Shown here: one piece after another, positions 15,351 to 24,375 of the stretch
How the letters are laid out: each line of letters starts with the position of its first letter
Numbering within the stretch: the stretch's first letter is position 1
Source of the DNA: an uncultured Bacteroidales bacterium
GTDB lineage: Bacteria; Bacteroidota; Bacteroidia; Bacteroidales; Paludibacteraceae
DNA length: 64,000 nt
Assembly: GCA_900316845.1 (NCBI GenBank)
Contig: ONEG01000011.1
Location: 1 to 64,000 of the forward strand
Direction of reading: 5' to 3'
Program-made: the position numbers and the translations under genes
The notes under the pieces: generated by a model
What the model was told of the DNA's origin: nothing
The model's database searches: none
Seen by the model: the letters and a program-made list of their open reading frames with translations, nothing else

Positions 15351-16526
15351 ATGGCCGCTAATTTTATCGACTACGTCAAGATCTACTGCCGCTCGGGCAA
15401 GGGCGGAGCGGGTTGTATGCACCTTCATCGCGCCAAGTATCTGCCGAAAGGCGGTCCGGACGGCGGTGACGGAGGTAAAGGTGGGTCGGTGATCTTACGC
15501 GGCAACCGCAACCTGTGGACCTTACTGCATCTGAAGTACCAGAAGCATATCATGGCTACCGACGGCGGTAAGGGCGGTCAGAGCCGTTCGTTCGGCAAGG
15601 ACGGAGAGGACAAGATCATCGAAGTACCTTGCGGAACGGTGGTTTACGACGGCGAGACCGGCGAATATATATGCGAGGTGAAGGCACATGACGAGCGCGT
15701 GGTGCTATTAAAAGGCGGTCGCGGAGGTCAGGGAAACTGGCATTTCCGCACGGCTACAAACCAGGCGCCTCGTTATGCGCAGCCCGGCGAACCGGCTCAA
15801 GAGCGCACCGTGATCATGCAACTAAAGGTGCTTGCCGATGTGGGTCTCGTGGGCTTCCCTAATGCCGGCAAATCCACGCTGCTGAGCGTTGTCTCGGCAG
15901 CCAAGCCGGAAATAGCGGACTATCCGTTCACTACCCTTACGCCACAATTAGGCATTGTTTCTTACCGCGACGGACGGTCTTTCTGCATGGCGGATATTCC
16001 CGGTATCATCGAAGGCGCGAGCGAAGGCAAAGGTCTTGGTCTCCGATTCCTGAGACATATCGAGCGCAACGCGGTGCTTTTATTTATGGTTCCGGCTACC
16101 AGCGAAGATATACAGGGCGAGTACCGGATTCTTCTTCGCGAATTAGAAAAGTATAATCCTGAACTGTTGGGCAAGGCGAGGATCTTAGCAATCAGCAAGA
16201 TGGATGTACCGCGAGTGGATGAAGAGGGGAACGAACTGCCGAAGATTGATTTCGAGGCGCTGCAAAAAGCACTGGAGATTCCGGTCATCCCTATCTCTTC
16301 GCTGACCAACGAGGGCATCGACGAACTCAAAGACCAGTTGTGGACCGAACTCAACAAGGAGCAGAACCAGGTGATCGAGATCAGCCATGCGCCGATAGAC
16401 GTGACCCTGATAGAGAAAGAGGAGCCCGAGGCGCAAGAAGACGACGAGGAGCAAACTATCTACCTCAACGAGGTAGAAGAGGAATGGGACCTGGACAAGT
16501 ATAAAGGCATAGGCTGGGACGAATGA
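15351..16526 (+). CDS. obg: GTPase Obg/CgtA
   Basis: A 391-residue ribosome-associated GTPase needed for large-subunit assembly. The glycine-rich Obg domain covers residues 1-158 ([19 protein letters not shown]). The G domain follows with [11 protein letters not shown] (G1), [17 protein letters not shown] (G3), and ISKMD (G4). The C-terminal tail after residue 325 is acidic and ends [15 protein letters not shown], a variable part of the family. Length is normal. The ATGA overlap with the next gene suggests coupling. Confidence 0.96.
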   Translation: MAANFIDYVKIYCRSGKGGAGCMHLHRAKYLPKGGPDGGDGGKGGSVILRGNRNLWTLLHLKYQKHIMATDGGKGGQSRSFGKDGEDKIIEVPCGTVVYDGETGEYICEVKAHDERVVLLKGGRGGQGNWHFRTATNQAPRYAQPGEPAQERTVIMQLKVLADVGLVGFPNAGKSTLLSVVSAAKPEIADYPFTTLTPQLGIVSYRDGRSFCMADIPGIIEGASEGKGLGLRFLRHIERNAVLLFMVPATSEDIQGEYRILLRELEKYNPELLGKARILAISKMDVPRVDEEGNELPKIDFEALQKALEIPVIPISSLTNEGIDELKDQLWTELNKEQNQVIEISHAPIDVTLIEKEEPEAQEDDEEQTIYLNEVEEEWDLDKYKGIGWDE

Positions 16527-18334
16527 CGAACTTGTGGTACGATAGAATGATCGAGTGGCGGGAACGCCATATCAGCGAGAAGCACTTAGTGCTGCTTCTC
16601 TCGTTCTTCGTAGGAGCCTTATCCGCCGCCGCAGCGGCCTTGTTGAAATCGTTTATCCACTTGATACAAAGGCTTGTAGAGGAGCAGTTGATCGCGGATG
16701 AACGAACCTGGTGGTACCTCATCACGCCGGTTATCGGTATCACGCTGGCGGCCTTGTTTGTCAAATATGTCGTTCGTGACGACATCTCCCATGGTATCAC
16801 GAAGATCCTCTACGCAATCTCCCAACGCAAATCGATCATCAAGGCACATAACATGTGGTCGTCCATCGTCGGTTCGGGTCTGACGATCGGTTTCGGTGGA
16901 TCGGTCGGAGCCGAGGCTCCTATTGTGCTCACGGGCGCAGCCATCGGTTCGAACTTAGCGAAAGCCTTTCGTTTGGATCAAAAGACGATGATGCTGATGA
17001 TCGGCTGTGGCGCTGCGGGAGCCATAGGCGGTATCTTCAAAGCCCCGATAGCCGGTCTGGTCTTCACGCTGGAGGTTCTGATGATGGACCTGACGATGAC
17101 GTCCGTAGCTCCGCTGCTGATCTCCTCCGTCACGGCGACCGCCATCTCTTATATCCTGACGGGCACCGAACCGATGTTCCCGCTGGATGTAGCAGAGCCG
17201 TTTCTGGTAGAGCGTATCCCTTGGTATCTGGTTTTGGGTGCTATCTGCGGCATGGTCAGCCTCTATTTTACCCGGGGCATGAACGGTCTTGAGCAGTGGG
17301 CAAAGCATAACGTCCGTTCGTTCGGGTTGAAGATCCTCATCGGAGGACTGACGCTAAGCGTCCTGATTTTCCTCTTCCCGCCCCTTTATGGCGAGGGTTA
17401 CGACGTGATTAAGCAGCTTATCAACGGCGACAGCCTCTCGGCACTGGACAACAGTCCGCTGCATAAATACCTCATTCCTACGGACTTCTACGCGAGTCTG
17501 TCCACGACCAACGCGCAGTTGATCATCTTGGGTTATTTCATTGCGATTATCTTTTTGAAGATCGTTGCCAGCGTTGCGACGAACGGAGCCGGAGGTGTCG
17601 GAGGTATCTTCGCTCCCTCGCTATTCATGGGTGCTATCGTGGGATTTGTAACTGCGCGAATCATGAATCTTGCGGGGCTTATCGTGCCGGAGACGAATTT
17701 CGCGTTGGTAGGTATGGCAGGACTGATGTCCGGCGTCATGCATGCCCCGCTGACAGGTATCTTCCTCATTGCGGAGTTAACCGGCGGATACCATTTGTTC
17801 ATGCCGCTGATGATCGTTTCGGTCATTTCGTATCTGACGATCATGTTATTTGAGCCTCACTCGTTGTACGCCATGCGTTTGGCGCAGAAAGGCGAATTGC
17901 TGACCCACAACAAAGACCGTAACGTACTGACATTACTGAAGATGGATAGCGTCTTGGAGACGGATTTCATAACTATCCTTCCGGAAATGACGTTAGGTGA
18001 ATTGGTCAAAGTGATCAGCGAGAGCAAGCGGAATATCTTCCCTGTGATTGACCATGAGGGGCATCTAAAGGGTATTTTGCTGCTGGACGAAGTGCGGAAT
18101 ATCATGTTCCAGCCGCGGCTGTACAAGCGGTTTACGGTGGGCCAACTCATGACTTCGCCGCCCGCGACTTTGCGGTTTGATCTGACGATGGACAAAGTGA
18201 TGGAGATTTTTGAAGACACCGGCGCATGGAACTTACCGGTAGTGGACCAAGACCGTCGGTATCTGGGATTCGTGTCCAAGTCCAAGATCTTCAATTCGTA
18301 CCGGCATGTACTCGTGCATTTCAGCGACGAGTGA
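16523..18334 (+). CDS. ClC-type chloride channel/transporter with CBS domains
   Basis: A 603-residue membrane protein. About ten hydrophobic helices occupy residues 20-440, including the anion-path segments [17 protein letters not shown] near residue 118 (with the gating glutamate kept in GAEAP), [20 protein letters not shown] near 155, and [17 protein letters not shown] near 353. Two CBS domains follow at about 465-600 ([17 protein letters not shown] and [13 protein letters not shown]), which usually bind adenosine nucleotides and gate the channel. The direction of ion movement cannot be told from sequence. It overlaps obg by four bases. Confidence 0.94.
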   Translation: MTNLWYDRMIEWRERHISEKHLVLLLSFFVGALSAAAAALLKSFIHLIQRLVEEQLIADERTWWYLITPVIGITLAALFVKYVVRDDISHGITKILYAISQRKSIIKAHNMWSSIVGSGLTIGFGGSVGAEAPIVLTGAAIGSNLAKAFRLDQKTMMLMIGCGAAGAIGGIFKAPIAGLVFTLEVLMMDLTMTSVAPLLISSVTATAISYILTGTEPMFPLDVAEPFLVERIPWYLVLGAICGMVSLYFTRGMNGLEQWAKHNVRSFGLKILIGGLTLSVLIFLFPPLYGEGYDVIKQLINGDSLSALDNSPLHKYLIPTDFYASLSTTNAQLIILGYFIAIIFLKIVASVATNGAGGVGGIFAPSLFMGAIVGFVTARIMNLAGLIVPETNFALVGMAGLMSGVMHAPLTGIFLIAELTGGYHLFMPLMIVSVISYLTIMLFEPHSLYAMRLAQKGELLTHNKDRNVLTLLKMDSVLETDFITILPEMTLGELVKVISESKRNIFPVIDHEGHLKGILLLDEVRNIMFQPRLYKRFTVGQLMTSPPATLRFDLTMDKVMEIFEDTGAWNLPVVDQDRRYLGFVSKSKIFNSYRHVLVHFSDE

Positions 18335-18341
18335 TCTTCGA

Positions 18342-19391
18342 TTAATTCAAGGTATTGGGTTCGTAATGCCGCCATTTCTCAATGAGGGCGGTCATGTCTT
18401 CGGGCCACTGGCTGTCGAAGAACATCCTTTCTCCCGTGCGCGGATGGGTGAATCCGAGCGTCTTGGCATGTAGTACCTGCCGCGGACAAAGCGCAAAGCA
18501 GTTCTCTATGTATTGACGGTATTTCTGTGTGCGAAGACCTTTCAGTATTTCGCAGCCCCCATACTTCTCATCCGCAAAAAGCGGGTGACCGATATGTTTC
18601 ATGTGCACGCGAATCTGGTGGGTTCGTCCGGTCTCCAGGCGACATTCGACAAGTGTGACGTATGGAAATTGCTCGAGAACCCGCCAGTGAGTAATGGCTT
18701 CTTTGGCTTGCGGACATTCCTCCGGATCCCAAACACGATAGATTGTGCGATCCCGGTTGTCGCGGGCTAAAGCTCCTTCGATAGTGCCGCTTTGCTCCTT
18801 GAAAGTACCCCAAACAAGGGCATTATAGGTGCGCTCGGTCGTGTGGTCGAAGAACTGTTTGGCAAGATTAGCCTTTGCCTCCGGCGTTTTGGCAATCAAC
18901 AAGAGTCCGGAGGTGTCTTTATCGATACGATGCACCAGACCGATACTCGGATCGTTGATATCTATCGGATGGCTGACGGCTGACGGCTGATGGCTAAAAT
19001 GCCATGCGAGGGCGTGCAGGAGCGTGTGCTCGTAGTTGCCATGCCCGGGGTGCACGACTAATCCGGCAGGTTTATTGATAACCAGCAGATCCTCATCCTC
19101 ATAGACTATCGTCAGAGGGATATTCTCCGGGGTGATGGTGAAGTCATGGGGTTCGTGGTCCAATAAGACCTGGATGATATCTCCCGGTTTGACGCGATAA
19201 TTAGAAGCAACAGGCTGCCCATTAACCCACACGTTTCCCGCGTCCGCAGCCGTCTGGATGCGGTTTCGGCTGGTGTTGGTCATGTGCTCCGCGAGGTATT
19301 TGTCAATACGTTCTTTGCCTTGACCTTTGTCCACCTCGCATCGCCAACGCTCCCACAGCTCTTCGTTCTCTATTTCCAACTCTTCACTCAT
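18342..19391 (-). CDS. 23S rRNA pseudouridine synthase, RluD-type
   Basis: A 349-residue enzyme of the RluA family. An N-terminal S4-like domain (RIDKYLAEHMTNTSRNRIQ) binds RNA; the catalytic motif is GLVHRIDKDTSGLLLIAKT near residue 155, with the aspartate nucleophile. The LETGRTHQIRVHMKHIGHPL segment closes the active site. Between the two sits a short, loop-like insertion (SHQPSAVSHPIDIND) encoded by a small tandem repeat at 18971-18996. The gene follows the PASTA protein gene by six bases, as in other Bacteroidetes. Which uridines it modifies is inferred, not shown. Confidence 0.93.
   Translation of the reverse strand: MSEELEIENEELWERWRCEVDKGQGKERIDKYLAEHMTNTSRNRIQTAADAGNVWVNGQPVASNYRVKPGDIIQVLLDHEPHDFTITPENIPLTIVYEDEDLLVINKPAGLVVHPGHGNYEHTLLHALAWHFSHQPSAVSHPIDINDPSIGLVHRIDKDTSGLLLIAKTPEAKANLAKQFFDHTTERTYNALVWGTFKEQSGTIEGALARDNRDRTIYRVWDPEECPQAKEAITHWRVLEQFPYVTLVECRLETGRTHQIRVHMKHIGHPLFADEKYGGCEILKGLRTQKYRQYIENCFALCPRQVLHAKTLGFTHPRTGERMFFDSQWPEDMTALIEKWRHYEPNTLN
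18971..18996. repeat. 7-bp tandem repeat inside rluD
   Basis: GGCTGAC is repeated with small changes three to four times. It encodes QPSAVSH just before the catalytic motif of the pseudouridine synthase, in a loop where homologues vary in length. Confidence 0.5.
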
Positions 19392-19397
19392 TGAGCC

Positions 19398-20216
19398 TTA
19401 GAACCATTCTTCGCTATCGTTTTCGTTACCCACGGTCGCTGCTTTCTCTATTTCTGCAGAGAGTCTCAAAGCGACTGTTTCTCCTTCTATCAGTTTCGAT
19501 CCTTCTGCCGGTATCTGGCGATAGACATACTGATCCACCCCTTCCTGCTGCGGCTCATCATAACTGATGGCTCCCACGGTGAGGCGGTGGCTCAAAAGGA
19601 CGGACCGCGCCTCTTGCAGTTTCATGCCAATGACAGAAGGCACTTCGACCTCTTCTGTACCCCGGCCAAAACCAACAACCAAGCGAACTTGGGTACCGAC
19701 CGGCAGTTTGTCCCCCGGCAGCACACTTTCTCCGTTGCGTTTTACGTCTAAAACCAGATCCCGGAAAGCAGAGGGTTCGTAGTCGTAAACCGTGTCCACC
19801 TCGAGCCCCATTCCGCGGAGCGTGGTCTCAGCCTGGCGATAACTCATATCCTGCAGATTCGGCATCGTTACCTGGCGTTTGGTAGTTGCGTTAATCGTTA
19901 CATATACAGCCCGACCGTGTTTGGCATGGCTGAAGGGTTTCGGGTCTTGCTCCACAATCGTACCAAAAGGAACCTTCTCCGAATAAGTAGAATCAATCAC
20001 TACCAGAACTAATCCTTCTGCCGCCAAGAGAGGTTCCGCTTCCGCCAAAACCATCCCTCGCACGTCGTTCACCTCCACCTCAACTCCGTGTTGCGTATAA
20101 GTACGCAGCCAGGCGATTAACCCGACAAGGATTCCCACTCCGACAAGAACAGCTAAAATCAGGTTAATTCCAAGAAATTTAGCGTCAGATTTGTCAAAAA
20201 AACACCTTTTTCTCAT
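19398..20216 (-). CDS. PASTA-domain membrane protein
   Basis: A 272-residue protein with a short cytoplasmic start, one transmembrane helix at about residues 17-38 (INLILAVLVGVGILVGLIAW), and three PASTA domains outside the membrane, visible as DVRGMVLAEAEPLLAAEGL, MPNLQDMSYRQAETTLRGMG and VPSVIGMKLQEARSVLLSH. PASTA domains bind peptidoglycan or beta-lactam-like ligands in other proteins; here there is no kinase or transpeptidase domain. The promoter at 20237-20244 lies 20 bases upstream, supporting the start used. It pairs with rluD in a two-gene unit. Confidence 0.9.
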   Translation of the reverse strand: MRKRCFFDKSDAKFLGINLILAVLVGVGILVGLIAWLRTYTQHGVEVEVNDVRGMVLAEAEPLLAAEGLVLVVIDSTYSEKVPFGTIVEQDPKPFSHAKHGRAVYVTINATTKRQVTMPNLQDMSYRQAETTLRGMGLEVDTVYDYEPSAFRDLVLDVKRNGESVLPGDKLPVGTQVRLVVGFGRGTEEVEVPSVIGMKLQEARSVLLSHRLTVGAISYDEPQQEGVDQYVYRQIPAEGSKLIEGETVALRLSAEIEKAATVGNENDSEEWF

Positions 20217-20236
20217 AAAATGTAAGATTTATTGCG

Positions 20237-20244
20237 CAAAATTA
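20237..20244 (-). promoter_or_regulatory. Promoter -7 element of the PASTA-rluD unit
   Basis: Minus strand TAATTTTG followed by CGC, divergent from the promoter at 20277. Confidence 0.6.
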
Positions 20245-20276
20245 CAATTTTTTTTGGATATGTGCAAAAAAGTTTG

Positions 20277-20284
20277 TAATTTTG
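20277..20284 (+). promoter_or_regulatory. Promoter of the small cysteine-rich lipoprotein
   Basis: TAATTTTG with a TTTG -33 element at 20253-20256 and a 20-base spacer. The leader is about 70 bases and AT-rich. Confidence 0.7.
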
Positions 20285-20356
20285 CACCGTTTTTCGCAGA
20301 AATACGAAAAATAATAGTAAATAAAGCTTTATTAACAAAAAAAACAGTTAAAATTT

Positions 20357-20506
20357 ATGAAGAAAATGCTTCTTATCGTAGCTGTAGCATTCGCTGCTAT
20401 GAGCTGCGGCAACAAGTGCTGCGACAAAAAGTGCTGCCAGGACACCTGCTGCCAGGACACCGTAGAGGTAGTTGAGGCAGAGGCTGCTGTCGAGGCTGCA
20501 GAGTAA
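20357..20506 (+). CDS. Tiny cysteine-rich lipoprotein
   Basis: A 49-residue protein with a lipoprotein signal peptide (MKKMLLIVAVAFAAMSC, Cys17), then three double-cysteine units (KCCDKKCCQDTCCQDT), then an acidic, Ala/Val/Glu-rich tail (VEVVEAEAAVEAAE). Mature length is only 33 residues, seven of them cysteine. It has its own promoter and terminator, so it is a real single-gene unit. I do not recognise a family. Paired cysteines so close together cannot all form intrachain bonds easily; metal binding or lipoprotein crosslinking are possibilities without direct support. Confidence 0.8.
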   Translation: MKKMLLIVAVAFAAMSCGNKCCDKKCCQDTCCQDTVEVVEAEAAVEAAE

Positions 20507-20522
20507 TCGCTCTTGTTGTTTC

Positions 20523-20559
20523 AAAAAAGAAGCGACCCTTTTGGGCCGCTTTCTTTTTT
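20523..20559 (+). terminator. Strong terminator after the small lipoprotein
   Basis: AAAAAAGAAGCG and CGCTTTCTTTTTT pair around CCC-TTTT-GGG with a single mismatch, giving a long stem with a T-run on both strands. It also suits the convergent gpmI transcript. Confidence 0.85.
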
Positions 20560-22089
20560 TTAATCGTGAATCAAATTCTTTCCGGTCATCTCTTTCGGCT
20601 GTTCGATGCCTAAGATGTGGCAAAGCGAAGGAGCGACATCTGCAAGAATACCATTCTCTACGCGCGCGCTCGTGTGTTCCTTACTTACATATACAAACGG
20701 AACGGGGTTGAGCGAGTGCGCCGTGTTCGGCGTACCGTCCGCGTTGATGGCGTTATCGCAGTTACCGTGATCGGCGATGATGATAATCTCGTAGTCGTTG
20801 CGCAAAGCGGCTTCCACGGTCTCGTTCACGCAGATATCAATCGCTGTAATAGCCTGCTGGATCGAGTTATACACGCCCGTATGACCCACCATGTCTCCGT
20901 TTGCGTAGTTGAGGATGATGCAATCGTATTTTTGGCTGTTGAGTGCGTCACGAAGCGCGATAGTCACTTCCGGCGCGGACATCATCGGCTGCAAGTCATA
21001 AGTGGCTACCTTCGGGGAAGGAATCAAGATACGATCCTCGTTCTCGAACTCCGCCTCGCGGCCGCCGTTGAAGAAGAAGGTCACGTGTGCGAACTTCTCC
21101 GTCTCGGCGATACGGAGTTGTTTGAGGCCTAACTTGCTGACCACTTCGCCTAAGGTGTTGGTTACGTTCTCTTTGGGGAAGAGCACATGCAGTCCTTGGA
21201 AGGAACTGTCATACGGGGTCATGCAGCAGTAATGCAGGTTCTTAATGGTCTTCATCCCTTGCTCGGGCATGTCTTGCTGCGTGAGCGCGATGGTGATTTC
21301 TTTCGCGCGGTCGTTGCGGTAATTGAAGAAGATCACGGCGTCGCCTTCCTCGATGGTTGCTAAGGGTTTGCCGTTGCGGACGTGTACGATCGGCTTGATG
21401 AACTCGTCCGTCACCTCTGCCTTGTAGCTGGCTTCCATCGCCTCGTGCATCGACTCGAAAGCCTCGCCTTGACCGTTCACTAACAGGTCATATCCCACCT
21501 TCACGCGCTCCCATCGTTTGTCGCGGTCCATGGCATAGAAACGGCCGATAATGGATGCGATCTCTCCGGCAGACTTGGCGCAATGTTCCTCCAGGCGGTC
21601 AATAAAACCGATACCGGAATGGGGGTCGGTGTCACGTCCGTCCATGAAACAGTGGATGAAGGTCTTGCCCTGCAGACCGTATTTAGCTGCGATGTCGCAG
21701 AGGTAGAAGAGGTGCTCCAGGCTCGAGTGTACACCGCCGTCGGAAGTCAGGCCCATGAAGTGGATCTTCTTTCCGCTCTCTTTGGCATAACTGAAGACCG
21801 CTTTGATTTCCGGATTCTCGAGGATGCTACCGTCTTTGCAAGCACGGTTGATCTTCACCAAGTCCTGATAAACGACACGTCCGGCGCCGATATTGAGGTG
21901 TCCGACCTCGGAGTTACCCATCTGTCCGTCTGGCAGACCGACATTCTCGCCGCTGGCTTGCAGTTGCGAGTTCGGGTATTTCGCCAACAACGCGTCCCAG
22001 TGGGGCGTCGAGGTACAATAGATAGCATCGGCGGTATCCTTATGACCGATACCCCAGCCATCCAAAATCATTAATAATGCTTTACTCAT
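20560..22089 (-). CDS. gpmI: Phosphoglycerate mutase, cofactor-independent
   Basis: A 509-residue glycolytic enzyme that interconverts 2- and 3-phosphoglycerate using two manganese ions. The N-terminal [11 protein letters not shown] carries a metal-binding Asp; the phosphoserine loop is [15 protein letters not shown] near residue 57; [14 protein letters not shown] near 145 and [13 protein letters not shown] near 440 supply further ligands; [12 protein letters not shown] lies near the end. Full length. It is the third gene after the CorC-like gene and smpB, 47 bases beyond smpB. Confidence 0.97.
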   Translation of the reverse strand: MSKALLMILDGWGIGHKDTADAIYCTSTPHWDALLAKYPNSQLQASGENVGLPDGQMGNSEVGHLNIGAGRVVYQDLVKINRACKDGSILENPEIKAVFSYAKESGKKIHFMGLTSDGGVHSSLEHLFYLCDIAAKYGLQGKTFIHCFMDGRDTDPHSGIGFIDRLEEHCAKSAGEIASIIGRFYAMDRDKRWERVKVGYDLLVNGQGEAFESMHEAMEASYKAEVTDEFIKPIVHVRNGKPLATIEEGDAVIFFNYRNDRAKEITIALTQQDMPEQGMKTIKNLHYCCMTPYDSSFQGLHVLFPKENVTNTLGEVVSKLGLKQLRIAETEKFAHVTFFFNGGREAEFENEDRILIPSPKVATYDLQPMMSAPEVTIALRDALNSQKYDCIILNYANGDMVGHTGVYNSIQQAITAIDICVNETVEAALRNDYEIIIIADHGNCDNAINADGTPNTAHSLNPVPFVYVSKEHTSARVENGILADVAPSLCHILGIEQPKEMTGKNLIHD

Positions 22090-22136
22090 AAAACTATTTA
22101 CTATTTAATCATTTACCATTTCTTTATTCACTTCGT

Positions 22137-22616
22137 TCATACGATCTGCTTCGCCGTATGGTTCATTTTGCGCATTTGTGCCATCTCGCGTTTGTCATCC
22201 GCTTCGCGGAGCGATTGACGCTTGTCGTAAGTGTGCTTACCCTGGCAGAGCGCAATCTCCACTTTTGCCAGGCCTTTCTCGTTAATAAAGAGTACCAGCG
22301 GGATGATGGTCTTGCCGGTATCTTTGGTCGCCTTCTCGAGTTTGCGGATCTCTTTGCGCTGCAAGAGCAGTTTGCGGTCACGTTTGGCATCATGGTTGGC
22401 GTACGAACCGAAACGATACTCGGCGATGTGCATCTGTTTGATGTACATCTCTCCGTGCTCAACCGCGCAGTAGCTATCCACCAGCGAAGCTTTGCCTTCA
22501 CGGATAGACTTGATCTCCGTGCCGAAGAGCTGAATACCCGCGGTGTAGCGGTCGAGGATGATATACTCGAACCTCGCGCGCTTATTCTCGATCCGTATGT
22601 TGCTCTTTTTCCTCAT
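22137..22616 (-). CDS. smpB: SsrA-binding protein SmpB
   Basis: A 159-residue partner of tmRNA that brings it to stalled ribosomes. Landmarks are [38 protein letters not shown] at about 33-50, and the basic C-terminal tail [19 protein letters not shown] that enters the mRNA channel. The start overlaps the end of the CorC-like gene by 35 bases. No tmRNA gene is visible in the window. Confidence 0.96.
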   Translation of the reverse strand: MRKKSNIRIENKRARFEYIILDRYTAGIQLFGTEIKSIREGKASLVDSYCAVEHGEMYIKQMHIAEYRFGSYANHDAKRDRKLLLQRKEIRKLEKATKDTGKTIIPLVLFINEKGLAKVEIALCQGKHTYDKRQSLREADDKREMAQMRKMNHTAKQIV

Positions 22617-23733
22617 TTACTTTGCCCTTATCTTGGCTTTGACCGTCGTTTGACTGTCGGTTGACCGTCGTTTCACCGTCGGGATTGACTGCTAATTTCT
22701 TATACTTCTTCTGGCGTTGTTCCCATCGCTCGCGTGCATACTGCTGCATGTCAATGACCGTGTCGTTTTCGTCGATGATCTCCAGGCCGAAAATCGTCTC
22801 GATGATGTCCTCCAGTGTCAGGATGCCGACGAACATGCCATATTCGTCGATGACCTGCGCAATCTGGCTCTTTTGCTTGAGCATAGAATCAAAGATCGTA
22901 CCGAGAGTGAGGTCCTGATCGAAAGCCGGCAAAGGTCGTTTGATGCTGCCTAAGGTCTTACGGAAGTGATCCTCCGTGAGGTCCTCCAAGGCATCGTTCC
23001 GCAGGATGTAGCCGGTGATATACTCCGGCGCTTCGGGTTTGTAGAGCGGAATGCGGGAGAAATGGTCGTACTCGTCGTTGTCGTAGTAGGCGCGGAGGGT
23101 CATGTTCTCCGGCGCAATCTTCGCCACCACACGCGGCGTCATGACGTCATAGGCATGGATGGAATCCAAACGCATGAGGTTCGAGAAGATCTTATTCTCG
23201 TCCTCGTCCACAACACCTTCTTCTTCGCCGACATTCACCATCGCCAGAACCTCTTCTCGGCTTACCGAGGGGTCATCTTCGTTTTCCGGAACCATGCGGG
23301 AGATGAGTTCGACGAGCCACACCAAGGGGTAAAGCACGAAGATCAAGACCCGGATGACACGTGCGGTCAAGCCCATCAGCTCGCGCCAATAGGTCGTGCC
23401 GATGACTTTCGGGATGATCTCGCCGAAAAAGAGGATGAGGATGGTGGTGATGGCGGAAACCAAACCGAACCACTTGCTGCCGAAGACCGCAGTTGCCTGC
23501 ATACCCACGCCGGCCGCTCCGATGGTGTTTGCAATCGTATTCAACGAGAGAATCGCCGCTAAAGGACGACCTGTATCTTCTTTGTACGCGCTCATCAGTT
23601 TCGCGGGCGCATAACCTTCCTCCTCACGCAGATTAATATAACTCAGAGACGTGGACATCAGTACGGATTCCAGCACGGAACACAGGAAACTGACCGCCAT
23701 CGCGCCAAATAAAAACAATAGTAATAATCCCAT
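22582..23733 (-). CDS. CorC/HlyC-type transporter (DUF21 and CBS domains)
   Basis: A 383-residue membrane protein of the CNNM/CorB type. A DUF21 membrane domain with about four helices ([33 protein letters not shown]) covers residues 1-155; a CBS pair follows ([37 protein letters not shown]). The C-terminal CorC_HlyC domain usual in this family is missing; instead there is a polar tail of about 40 residues partly encoded by an 11-bp tandem repeat (22637-22690), running 35 bases into smpB. I start at 23733 because the promoter at 23751-23758 lies upstream of it. Magnesium or other divalent metal transport is a family-level inference. Confidence 0.88.
   Translation of the reverse strand: MGLLLLFLFGAMAVSFLCSVLESVLMSTSLSYINLREEEGYAPAKLMSAYKEDTGRPLAAILSLNTIANTIGAAGVGMQATAVFGSKWFGLVSAITTILILFFGEIIPKVIGTTYWRELMGLTARVIRVLIFVLYPLVWLVELISRMVPENEDDPSVSREEVLAMVNVGEEEGVVDEDENKIFSNLMRLDSIHAYDVMTPRVVAKIAPENMTLRAYYDNDEYDHFSRIPLYKPEAPEYITGYILRNDALEDLTEDHFRKTLGSIKRPLPAFDQDLTLGTIFDSMLKQKSQIAQVIDEYGMFVGILTLEDIIETIFGLEIIDENDTVIDMQQYARERWEQRQKKYKKLAVNPDGETTVNRQSNDGQSQDKGKVNEEKEQHTDRE
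22637..22690. repeat. 11-bp tandem array (copy in the CorC-like gene)
   Basis: Units like TTTGACCGTCG are repeated four times with one or two changes each. The array encodes [14 protein letters not shown] sequence near the C-terminus of the CorC-like protein. The same unit recurs at 37104-37150 and 45777-45821. Confidence 0.8.
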
Positions 23734-23750
23734 AAATGCTAAAATTCGTG

Positions 23751-23758
23751 CAAAGGTA
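23751..23758 (-). promoter_or_regulatory. Promoter -7 element of the CorC-smpB-gpmI unit
   Basis: Minus strand TACCTTTG followed by CACG, 17 bases before the ATG at 23733. It rules out the longer reading that would begin at 23781. Confidence 0.65.
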
Positions 23759-23814
23759 CTACTTTTTTGCGAAATATGCAAATAAAAAGCATTTTTTAGC
23801 CGGAAAGTGCACTA

Positions 23815-24360
23815 TTATCGCACCTTGAGGATGTTTCGGGCGATAGAAGAAGCGATATACGCAAAGAGAACCGACCCCACGGGGATCCAAACCCAAAGGG
23901 TTTCCGGGGCAAAGAAATCCACCCAAGGATTCGCGATTGCGGGCTCTTGCGCGAAAGGATTGAAGATCAACGCCGCCGCCCAGATGGCTACTAATCCGAT
24001 GCCGATAAGCGAAGCCAAGAAAGCATGCAAGTCCAACAACCGCCGGTAGTACAGATAGATCCACACCGGAAGGAGGAGAAAAAGGATGGTGGGCAGCCAG
24101 TAAGAGGCGATTCCCAATAAGATTCCCGTCCACAGACTCTCTTCCACCGAGGAGGCATGGCGTTTGATGGAGGTAAGTATGATGATAGTGATGAGGGATA
24201 GGAGCGAAGGGATTGCAGCAAGGAGTCGGATCCATCCTTCGCTTTGGAATGCAGGGTCAAAAAAGACCCAGAGCGCACACCCCACTCCTGCCAACAGCCA
24301 GAAGGCTATCGGCAGGGTGTGGTATAATATGGTCTGGGTATGGCGCTTCATACGCTGCAT
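23815..24360 (-). CDS. Integral membrane protein, unknown
   Basis: A 181-residue protein that is mostly hydrophobic, with about five transmembrane helices: residues 11-33, 43-63, 75-100, 112-137 and 152-173. A basic YYRRLLDLH loop follows the third helix. No family motif is recognised. It follows the M3 peptidase gene by 15 bases on the same strand and may be co-transcribed. Function is unknown. Confidence 0.75.
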   Translation of the reverse strand: MQRMKRHTQTILYHTLPIAFWLLAGVGCALWVFFDPAFQSEGWIRLLAAIPSLLSLITIIILTSIKRHASSVEESLWTGILLGIASYWLPTILFLLLPVWIYLYYRRLLDLHAFLASLIGIGLVAIWAAALIFNPFAQEPAIANPWVDFFAPETLWVWIPVGSVLFAYIASSIARNILKVR

Positions 24361-24375
24361 TCATGCACCGTAATA

